From assembly GCF_014863585.1 (NCBI RefSeq), contig NZ_CP062253.1, positions 6,376,001 through 6,440,000 of the forward strand: a stretch of DNA of 64,000 bases, read 5' to 3'. The notes beneath the pieces are model-generated. The model worked only from the letters and a program-made list of their open reading frames with translations. It was not told the origin of the DNA and searched no databases. The stretch is from Pseudomonas gozinkensis. Its GTDB lineage: Bacteria > Pseudomonadota > Gammaproteobacteria > Pseudomonadales > Pseudomonadaceae. Positions 19,794 through 26,576 of this stretch are shown here, piece after piece. Numbering within the stretch: the stretch's first letter is position 1; each line of letters opens with the position of its first letter. Made by a program: the position numbers and the translations under genes.

Positions 19794-20551
19794 CTTTCGA
19801 TCCGTTCGGCGACTTCGAAACGGCTGGATATCTTCAAAACTCGCTGCAACTGAAAGATCCCGTTGAAGTAAAAGAGTCAGAGCATCTTTCGTTCGAATTG
19901 AGTATCGAAGAGGCGCTTGCCTATCTGGCCAAGAAAAAGCCAATCGATTACCAGACTGTACTCAACGTCCACGAGATCCTGTTCTCCGGCTTCTATCACT
20001 GGGCAGGAAAAGACCGTAACGAGCTTGTCCCCCACCTGGCAGTCTTCAAGGGCTCCCTCGACGACCCTCGCAGCACCGTCTTCGAGCGCCCGGACTCCAT
20101 CAAAATGTCTGTCGACTATGCGCTCAAGCTCGCAGCAGACAAGAAACGCTTCAGAGACCATCCCGGTGGAGTGATGGGCCAGCTGGCTTTCGCACACCCC
20201 TTCCTGGACGGCAATGGCCGCGCGATTCTATTGGTCTTCATGGAACTCTGTTATCGAGCCGGGTTCGCCATCGACTGGTCAAGAACAAACAAAGACGACT
20301 ACCTGCGGGCCCTCAGCGACGAGATCCGAGAGCCGCGCGAAAGGCATCTCGATAACTACCTCAACCCGTTCGTAGTCGATATATCCAGTCGTGACGAATG
20401 GCCAGAGACCATCAGTGGCATCCGAGGCCTGGATGGCCTGGACAAGGAAGACATCACTTACGAGAACCTGGACAACCCGAAAGTCCAGCAGATCTACAAG
20501 ACATACCGGGCCCAGCCCCTGGACGCCGAGCCTCCCGAGCCCGAAAGCTGA
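19790..20551 (+). CDS. Fic domain protein
   Basis: A 253-residue protein with a Fic core: beta-flap/helix region LNVHEILFSGFYHWAGKDR (about residues 58-76) and active-site loop HPFLDGNGR at 136-144, containing the catalytic His136 and anion-binding Gly-Asn-Gly-Arg. Fic enzymes usually transfer AMP from ATP to a target hydroxyl; a Pseudomonas fluorescens Fic that modifies GyrB has been described. Here the second Arg of the canonical HPFxxGNGRxxR motif is replaced (RAIL), so chemistry or target may differ. Translation is probably coupled to the small gene upstream. Confidence 0.88.
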   Translation: MTFDPFGDFETAGYLQNSLQLKDPVEVKESEHLSFELSIEEALAYLAKKKPIDYQTVLNVHEILFSGFYHWAGKDRNELVPHLAVFKGSLDDPRSTVFERPDSIKMSVDYALKLAADKKRFRDHPGGVMGQLAFAHPFLDGNGRAILLVFMELCYRAGFAIDWSRTNKDDYLRALSDEIREPRERHLDNYLNPFVVDISSRDEWPETISGIRGLDGLDKEDITYENLDNPKVQQIYKTYRAQPLDAEPPEPES

Positions 20552-20587
20552 AGAGGCCGGCCTGTCCCGGCAAACTGCCTGAAAGCC

Positions 20588-20977
20588 CTATGCCTTCGGC
20601 TTGGCCTTCCGCGGCTTCAAATACTTCATCAACCCCTGAAACCACATCACCAGCGCAGGATTACCCTTGAGCTGGATCGACTTGTCCTGAATCCCCTGCA
20701 TGAACGCCAGCTGCTTGTTCTTCGCCTGCATCGTGGCAAACCCGAACGCCGCGTCTTTAAAGGCAATCGCAAACGCTGGCTCCGCCACCACCCCGGATTT
20801 GCTGGTAATGCGCTGATCCTTCACCACGAAATGCCGCGCCACTTTCCCGTCCAGAGTCTGCAGCTGAAACACCAGATCCTTGTCACCCAACTGCTGCTGG
20901 AACGCAGGATTTGTCCGACTGGCCTTACCCATCAACAGACCCAGCATCCACAGAAGAAAACGAAATTTCATGCGCAC
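20588..20977 (-). CDS. SCP2-like sterol-carrier-fold protein
   Basis: A protein of about 129 residues, starting at 20977 or the second Met at 20971. A short hydrophobic N-terminal stretch (FRFLLWMLGLLMG) is followed by an SCP2-type pattern: LVFQLQTLDGKVARHFVVKDQRITSKSGVVAEPAFAIAF... and a helix ending in a basic tail KPRKAKPKA. SCP2 domains bind lipids or hydrophobic ligands. Related pseudomonad proteins are small conserved hypotheticals. It is convergent with the Fic gene, 36 bases apart. The fold assignment is a pattern judgement. Confidence 0.65.
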   Translation of the reverse strand: MRMKFRFLLWMLGLLMGKASRTNPAFQQQLGDKDLVFQLQTLDGKVARHFVVKDQRITSKSGVVAEPAFAIAFKDAAFGFATMQAKNKQLAFMQGIQDKSIQLKGNPALVMWFQGLMKYLKPRKAKPKA

Positions 20978-21117
20978 AGCCTCAAAAGGAAAATGAACGG
21001 CCGGGGGAGTGTAAGGGATTCGGACGGATTCGCCACTATCTTGGATGGATAGAAGACGATGCTGGGCTTTTCCTGCCAGATGACTACCAAGTCACGATTT
21101 CCTGCCCCAGCCTTGAT

Positions 21118-21170
21118 CGTTCCCACGCTCCGCGTGGGAATGAATCCCGTGACGCTCCGCGTCACACCAT
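21118..21170. repeat. Pseudomonad short palindromic repeats (CGTTCCCACGCTCCGCGTGG type)
   Basis: TTCCCACG-CTC-CGCGTGGGAA forms a hairpin and is directly followed by TGACG-CTC-CGCGTCA, a second hairpin with the same CGCTCCGCG core. These are familiar dispersed intergenic repeats in fluorescens-group genomes. Confidence 0.65.
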
Positions 21171-21200
21171 CCCCCCGTCCTACACCTGAAGAAACATATT

Positions 21201-21238
21201 CCTGTAGGAGCTGCCGAAGGCGGCGATCTTTTGATCTT
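21201..21238. repeat. Dispersed repeat fragment (CTGTAGGAGCTGCCGAAGGC type)
   Basis: The sequence CTGTAGGAGCTGCCGAAGGC followed by GGCGATCTTTTGATCTT matches another repeat family common in Pseudomonas intergenic DNA. Only one unit is present, with no inverted partner nearby. Confidence 0.55.
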
Positions 21239-21555
21239 CTACCTCGCAAATCCTTGGGAAATGTCCTTCAAACTGCGGTGCTGTCCATGAACTAGGCGTG
21301 CTTGGAGTTCATCGATAACCTCTTTCCGTCACCGCAAAATCGGTGATACGGACGTGCAAGTCCGCATCGGCACACTATCGGTTATAGCTATTCACCAAGC
21401 GTTTTCTTATGCTCGCGAATCGTTATGGCGGCTGTGTGTGGGAGATCTTCGGATCTGCCGGTTTGCCGATTGCCGGTCTTGCACACCTATACACAGCTGC
21501 CACCTCATTCGAAGTGCGAGCGAATGGGTGTTAGCTCCTCAATCGGTGTATTCCA

Positions 21556-21924
21556 ATGATCAAACCAACGCCCAACCCTCCTGAAATCCCAGAAACCTCC
21601 CCCTACGAATCCCTCGATTCAAAGAAACTCCACGAAGCCGCCGAACGCGCCCTCGACCACCATTTCAAACCCACCGCCCCACGCCCCAAACGCCTGGGCG
21701 GCCTGTTCGCCCTCTGCCCCAACGCCGACGCCGAAGCCCTCATGGCCAACGCCTCCGAAGACCTCCTGTCCATCAGCGCCTTCGCCGCCAACCTGGCCGA
21801 CGACCTAGACGGCCCCCGCCGCTCGATGGCACTGGGCCTGAGCAGAATGGCGGACGGCGTGCGGTTGATGGTGGAAGGCACGCTCGATCACATTGAGTTT
21901 CGGGAGTATCAAACGCGGGGTTGA
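21556..21924 (+). CDS. DUF6124-type protein of unknown function
   Basis: A 122-residue protein starting MIKPTPNPPEIPETSPYESLDSKKLHEAAERALDHH, the N-terminal signature of a Pseudomonas-specific family (DUF6124/DUF3077-like). The C-terminal half is helical (DLLSISAFAANLADDL...RMADGVRLMVEGTLDHIEF). Members are often found in multiple copies per genome and have no assigned function. It sits next to the T6SS cargo region and is convergent with the LprI/Sel1 gene, separated by a perfect hairpin. Confidence 0.75.
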   Translation: MIKPTPNPPEIPETSPYESLDSKKLHEAAERALDHHFKPTAPRPKRLGGLFALCPNADAEALMANASEDLLSISAFAANLADDLDGPRRSMALGLSRMADGVRLMVEGTLDHIEFREYQTRG

Positions 21925-21935
21925 TAGCCCATAAC

Positions 21936-21966
21936 TGACGAAGGGCGCTATAAGCGCCCTTCGTCA
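21936..21966. terminator. Perfect bidirectional hairpin between convergent genes
   Basis: TGACGAAGGGCGCT-ATA-AGCGCCCTTCGTCA is a perfect 14-base stem with a 3-base loop, lying 12 bases after one stop and 10 before the other. The T-run is minimal, but symmetry and location indicate a shared terminator or 3'-end stabiliser. Confidence 0.75.
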
Positions 21967-21976
21967 ATTGATCGTA

Positions 21977-23344
21977 CTAATAGCATTTGCTCGGAGCGAT
22001 TGGCTCAGTCACTTCCGACTGAAGTCGCTTGGCAGCACTGAGACCTGACTCGTAGCCCTTGTCGGCGGCAAGCTGATAACAAGCCAAGGCACGAGGGATA
22101 TCCTTCTCGCCGAGATCGCCACTCTTCCAATAATCGCCAAGCGAAACGATTGCATGCGCTGAGCCCATGGCGCTGGCGCGAATCAGCTCTTTCTCCACAT
22201 CAACTGGCCGCTGGCACGGCCCGCTTCCAGCTGTGTCATTGCCAAAACAATAAAAGCTTGCCAACCCCTCAGCTCCTCCTGGTGAATTGACCGCTGCCGC
22301 TTTGAAAAGAGCTTCAACTTTGCTGTATTCCAACTGCGGAGCCATACCCGACAGACTCAGCCTAGCCGCAGTCTCGCTGGAAACAGGATCACCTGAAGCA
22401 GCCGCACACAGATAATTTTCCAATGCAGCCTCAAAAAGTTCTCCTGTCAGACGGTATTGCTCAAGACCACCCAAGCCAACGAATCCTTGCGCACGCTGTG
22501 AGCAGAAATTTTCCTCGCGACTCAATGAGCGCGTACTGGCTACAGAAAGCTCCTTATGAGGAATCGACCAATCCTCAACCCCCTCAAGCGTCCAGCAAGC
22601 CTTACGCGAAAAGTTGAAGATCTTGATATTGCTGTTTCCGGCACGTTTATCCACAACGTCAACGTGACGATCATCCACCTTCTCGATTTCTATCCCTTCG
22701 ACTTTCCCATCAGGCACCACAGCCATTAAGGGAAACGCCATGTCGCGCCCCACCTCTGCCGTGACGTGAGTCACTATCCGTCCTATATCCGACGTCCCCT
22801 TCAACACCAACAGTTTCACTGCTTGCGCAGTCAGTCGCTTTTGCGATTCGGCATTAGTGGAGAAGTATGGAAGAAACTGGGCGAAGTCTTGCGTCGGGCA
22901 CGAGCCACGCCCAAATGCAGAGCCACTACCGCTATCGGACGCGATATTGTCCAGAAACACCGACCGCTCACGGCTCATGCTTGCGATGCAATTGTTCACG
23001 GCTGCCACATGCGCCGAAGAGCCCGGCTCCGTCTCCAACGCATCAATCTGGCAATCGGTATCGCGTAGTTTGATCCAAGCGCGCTGAGCCTCCTGAACCG
23101 TCGCCTTTTGGCTTGCGGCAAGAACTGGATCGGTCTGATATCCACCTTCGAGCCGAACCAGCAATTCTTGATAACTGGTATTCAACTGCGCATCTGCAGC
23201 AGCCTTGGCACTCACAGAACATCTTTCACTCTGGGAGTTCGTACTGATATCGCCACATGCATCTTGAGCAAATGCTGCATGCGCAAGTAACGATGAACAA
23301 GTTGTCAGCACGTAAAAAGATATACGCACCATGAGCCTAGCCAT
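21977..23344 (-). CDS. Secreted LprI-domain protein with Sel1-like C-terminus
   Basis: A 455-residue protein with a signal peptide (VRISFYVLTTCSSLLAHAAFAQ). Residues about 28-135 form an LprI/DUF1311-like domain: CGDISTNSQSERCSVSAKAA, LNTSYQELL, QRAWIKLRDTDCQ and a Cys-containing helix VNNCIASMSRERSVFL. A long middle region has no recognised fold. The C-terminal 80 residues carry Sel1-type helices (ALACYQLAADKGYESGLSAAKRL). The LprI domain is named after a lysozyme inhibitor of Mycobacterium. It is the last gene of the four downstream of a candidate muramidase effector, so periplasmic immunity is a reasonable inference. AAGGA precedes the ATG. The DNA is clearly AT-richer than the core genome. 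Confidence 0.8.
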   Translation of the reverse strand: MARLMVRISFYVLTTCSSLLAHAAFAQDACGDISTNSQSERCSVSAKAAADAQLNTSYQELLVRLEGGYQTDPVLAASQKATVQEAQRAWIKLRDTDCQIDALETEPGSSAHVAAVNNCIASMSRERSVFLDNIASDSGSGSAFGRGSCPTQDFAQFLPYFSTNAESQKRLTAQAVKLLVLKGTSDIGRIVTHVTAEVGRDMAFPLMAVVPDGKVEGIEIEKVDDRHVDVVDKRAGNSNIKIFNFSRKACWTLEGVEDWSIPHKELSVASTRSLSREENFCSQRAQGFVGLGGLEQYRLTGELFEAALENYLCAAASGDPVSSETAARLSLSGMAPQLEYSKVEALFKAAAVNSPGGAEGLASFYCFGNDTAGSGPCQRPVDVEKELIRASAMGSAHAIVSLGDYWKSGDLGEKDIPRALACYQLAADKGYESGLSAAKRLQSEVTEPIAPSKCY

Positions 23345-23402
23345 AGCAAGATTCCTTACACATTAAAAAAGCTGAATACTGCCTATTGAAATCATGCCCT
23401 AC

Positions 23403-24533
23403 TCATTCGGGCGCAACAGCTATCTTCAGTATGTAATCCTCGAGATAAACAACAGCTTCACGACCATTCAAATCAACAGGCGTGGGGTTTTTAATAACGA
23501 GCTGATCACTTGCGCTAACAATTTTAGTTAGTGTTTTATCCACTACATTGGCACGCCAGATCGTCTCATCACCATTCTTGAAATACAAAACAGGACGCGA
23601 CTTGCTCCAAATCGGGCTGAAAATATTCCAACCCACCTCCGGCCTATCGACTGGCGCAATAATCTCGTACCCAGAAGTGTTTGAATAATAGGCCTTCAGC
23701 TCTCCAAATACCTCATCACCCTGAAATAGCAAACCACTTTTAGCATTCTCGAAAGTATTCGACCATTGCTGAAGCAGCAAACTCGTTTCCTGCGGTTGAG
23801 TGCCTGACCCAACTTTATAAGCCATACCTCTTAGCTGGTTTCTTGCTATTTTTTCGCGATAGTAAAAGGTGCCGCCCATGATTCCAGCGTATCGCTCCCC
23901 TTCTTCATTGTTTCCTAAGTTGAACGCCCCCTGAAATCCTATGTCCTTTGCTATCGTGTACGTGATTGGCGGCACAATCGGATGCCTATCGATGTATTCA
24001 TACAAACTACCTCTATAGATAGAATTAGGAACATCGTAATGCCCCTCAAATGCTACAACGTGCAACATTCCAGATATTACTTCCGCTGAAATCAAGAAAC
24101 GCTCAACGACATCTTTGCCATTCGGAAGGCCCGCCAGTTCAACAGTTTTCCAAGGACGACTGGATTGAGCATAAATTTTATCAGCGGGCAAAATTTTGAC
24201 TTCACTTGAAGCACTGGCCCCAGGCAATGGTAACGGTGACAGAAATCCAACTTGCTCATTGTAAGCATCTTCTAGACACTCAACTGACTCACAGGTGTTG
24301 CGCACATTCTCTAGCCATTCACTTTCAAGCACTTGGAAAGTACGTTGTTTTTTTAGTGGCTTAAACACTTCACTTAGCTGCTCATCCAGCTTTGACAAAG
24401 AAGGCGTATTGCAGATCTTTTTTTCAACATCCGACGAGGCTTTACTGCAATCGAAACTTGCAGATTGTGCCAACGAACTAAATACCACTAACGAGCAAAA
24501 AATAATCTTAATATACAAAAATGCTTTCCTCAT
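23403..24533 (-). CDS. Secreted protein with N-terminal LprI-like domain
   Basis: A 376-residue protein with a signal peptide (FLYIKIIFCSLVVFSSLAQSAS). The mature N-terminus FDCSKASSDVEKKICNTPSLSKLDEQLSEVF with SEWLENVRNTCESVECLEDAYNEQV is the LprI/DUF1311 Cys pattern. The remaining 270 residues look like a beta-rich domain, with NLGNNEEGERYAGIMGGTFYYREK and FENAKSGLLFQGDEVFGELKAYYSNTSGYE. It lies between two other LprI-type genes downstream of the hydrolase effector and is probably periplasmic. Immunity or accessory function is inferred, not shown. Confidence 0.78.
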   Translation of the reverse strand: MRKAFLYIKIIFCSLVVFSSLAQSASFDCSKASSDVEKKICNTPSLSKLDEQLSEVFKPLKKQRTFQVLESEWLENVRNTCESVECLEDAYNEQVGFLSPLPLPGASASSEVKILPADKIYAQSSRPWKTVELAGLPNGKDVVERFLISAEVISGMLHVVAFEGHYDVPNSIYRGSLYEYIDRHPIVPPITYTIAKDIGFQGAFNLGNNEEGERYAGIMGGTFYYREKIARNQLRGMAYKVGSGTQPQETSLLLQQWSNTFENAKSGLLFQGDEVFGELKAYYSNTSGYEIIAPVDRPEVGWNIFSPIWSKSRPVLYFKNGDETIWRANVVDKTLTKIVSASDQLVIKNPTPVDLNGREAVVYLEDYILKIAVAPE

Positions 24534-24647
24534 GACCCTACCTTCAGAATTACTGTTACCAACAGAATACTTGGTAATGCGCGCAAAGGAGCCTGGCGAT
24601 TTTTTCTCGCTTCCATTCGATTTCCACTCTAAGCCCTGACAGCTTGG

Positions 24648-25394
24648 CTATTTAGCCAAAGGCGCAACCGCGATCTGTCTGGCACGATCAATTGTTAACC
24701 GAATCAAACAGCTTTCTGAATACTCTCCAAATATTGCGCTATTGCATTCAAGATCTCTATTTTTCATCCAGGCTCTTTGAACCTCACGAAAAACATCTCG
24801 CTTGTCTTGACTCAAACGACTGGCTTTATCTCGGTAGGCAGAATTGAGCAGAGCATCGGCGTCCGCAAGAACCAACTGATAAACCCCTCGATCTTTTTCA
24901 ATCTTGACTTGAGGCAGGCTTTGCGGGATATCCGAATCCCAATTATTCAACCCATTATTATCCTCAACAGTTAGCAATACTGTTTTATTATCATAATATC
25001 CATACTGATTTTTGGTTGCTCCACTTTTATAGACCAACTCAATATATACAGGATCGCTTGCTCGCTGAGGGTCATTAAGCAATGTCTGGCTCGTCACTTT
25101 CACATTGCCTTCGCCTTCATCTAACTGAATTCTGAAACAAGGGTTGGGGCCAGGCTGCGCAGCTGACTTACCAGCCTTCATGCAAGTGGCCAGGCTTGAG
25201 CCACTTGCCTCATCACTCCCTGACTCAACATCTTGAATTCTAATCAACAGCTTTATGTCAGGAACTGCTGAGTAATCAGCTTGCAGTATCTTCGCGGAGT
25301 AGAACGGCTCCGCTTGGGCAACGCCGTTAAAAATCGAAAGAGTAACGATACAAAAAGGTAGAACGATATTTTTAATCACAAACATTAATTCCAT
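24648..25394 (-). CDS. Secreted protein with C-terminal LprI-like domain
   Basis: A 248-residue protein. The signal peptide follows either Met1 or the internal Met at 25385 (MFVIKNIVLPFCIVTLSIFN). A beta-type N-terminal domain of about 135 residues has a Cys pair (ATCMKAGK...NPCFRI). The last 85 residues match the LprI helix pattern: LLNSAYRDKASRL, VFREVQRAWMKNRDLECN and SCLIRLTIDRARQI. The domain order is the reverse of its two neighbours. It is predicted periplasmic and a candidate immunity factor for the hydrolase encoded upstream. Its neighbours are 114 and 228 bases away, wider than in the T6SS operon. Confidence 0.78.
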   Translation of the reverse strand: MELMFVIKNIVLPFCIVTLSIFNGVAQAEPFYSAKILQADYSAVPDIKLLIRIQDVESGSDEASGSSLATCMKAGKSAAQPGPNPCFRIQLDEGEGNVKVTSQTLLNDPQRASDPVYIELVYKSGATKNQYGYYDNKTVLLTVEDNNGLNNWDSDIPQSLPQVKIEKDRGVYQLVLADADALLNSAYRDKASRLSQDKRDVFREVQRAWMKNRDLECNSAIFGEYSESCLIRLTIDRARQIAVAPLAK

Positions 25395-25622
25395 TTAAAA
25401 ACACTGTACAAAAATCTATTTACCCACGAAACACACAAAATAGATAAAAATTGTTGTTAGGTCTCCTAAGGCTACGAAACCAATCAGTCCAATAGTGTTG
25501 GAACCACTACAAATAAATCTGTCACTTTTTCTTTTTGTTTATGTAGCAAAAAGAAGGACGAATATATTTAAATAGAACAAATAGATCCGTCCATTTTTCA
25601 TTCCACCTCTTCCATCTGAAAC

Positions 25623-26576
25623 TCAATGAATTATTAACGGAAACATGAAAAAGCTATATTTCTTACCATCACCAGACTTTGATACCCACTCGCCTTTATA
25701 GCCATCACCTTCTGTCTTGCCAACAAACTGAGCCCGTGGCATTTTTCCACCTGCTGCATACTCAGTTAATTTCATGCCTCCTGCTTCGACACACCCGTCA
25801 AAAACAATTTTCTCAGAGGAGTTCTTATATTTGTACCCCCCTTCACTAGCACATGAATTATGCTTTATGTCGCCAAGAAACCAAGTGTTTTTGGAAATTC
25901 TGCCGACATACGTTATGGCTGCACCATCAGGCTTAACCTTGCAGTTCGAATAACAAGCCATCTGAAAAAAATCTGGTTTATCCGTGTCGAAAAATAAGTA
26001 TGTAGAGGAATCGACTGTTCCCCCTGAGCTATAAACAGGTATATTAATAGCGATATCTACACCCATGGACGAATCCGGCGTTTCTTTTCTGAGCTTCAGA
26101 CTATTTCTGGCAGCTTTTCCACAATAGGCGCTCACTGCCGATTCACTAAATGCTTGATCCTTCTCGTTGATTAGACGTCCTTCGCCAACTCGACATTCAT
26201 ATCCATACCAAGTAGCTATCGATGCCGCTGATATGACCTGAGAAAAACTGTAGATCCTATCGACCACAACCTGCTGTTTAGTGTAGGAGAACACTACCCA
26301 GCTACTGGATTTAGAGGACGAAAAGTCCAAATGTTCTAAAACATATTTATCGCCATAGATATAAAGCCAGTTAGTGCTCATCGTACCCGTATCTTCAGAT
26401 GTCTCCGATAGTTTTTTACCTGTCACAGCATCAACTAAGAAACCGTCTTCATTGAGTAGAACTTCGCAAGCTTGAGATTTTTCTTTTCCGGCGCACGAAT
26501 CATGGCTCGGAAAAAATGGCTTCGCGTAACTCAAGGCGGGCACAAGAATGGATAAAATAAAAACTAAAATTTTCAA
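25623..26576 (-). CDS. Secreted protein overlapping the hydrolase effector gene; putative immunity
   Basis: A 317-residue protein with a signal peptide (MKILVFILSILVPALSYA, reading TTG as the start) and a Cys-rich mature part (DSCAGKEKSQACEV; YGYECR; MACYSNCKV; HNSCASEGGY; DGCVEAGG). The start codon TTG at 26576 overlaps the stop of the upstream effector in a TTGA, so translation is coupled. The next in-frame Met would lose the signal peptide. Immediate coupling to a toxin gene is the strongest hint of an immunity role. I recognise no domain family. Confidence 0.75.
   Translation of the reverse strand: MKILVFILSILVPALSYAKPFFPSHDSCAGKEKSQACEVLLNEDGFLVDAVTGKKLSETSEDTGTMSTNWLYIYGDKYVLEHLDFSSSKSSSWVVFSYTKQQVVVDRIYSFSQVISAASIATWYGYECRVGEGRLINEKDQAFSESAVSAYCGKAARNSLKLRKETPDSSMGVDIAINIPVYSSGGTVDSSTYLFFDTDKPDFFQMACYSNCKVKPDGAAITYVGRISKNTWFLGDIKHNSCASEGGYKYKNSSEKIVFDGCVEAGGMKLTEYAAGGKMPRAQFVGKTEGDGYKGEWVSKSGDGKKYSFFMFPLIIH

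Larger units (their letters stand above)
20978..21555. other. Non-coding spacer with repeat fragments
   Basis: No convincing gene is seen in these 578 bases. Two clusters of short palindromic repeats lie at 21118-21170 and 21201-21238. The rest is unstructured by eye, and one 76-codon open frame inside it has no recognisable features or ribosome site. Confidence 0.6.

Noticed and set aside
21354..21584. 76-codon rightward frame before the DUF6124 gene
   Set aside because: No ribosome site or recognisable sequence, and it overlaps the start of the better-supported DUF6124-type gene.
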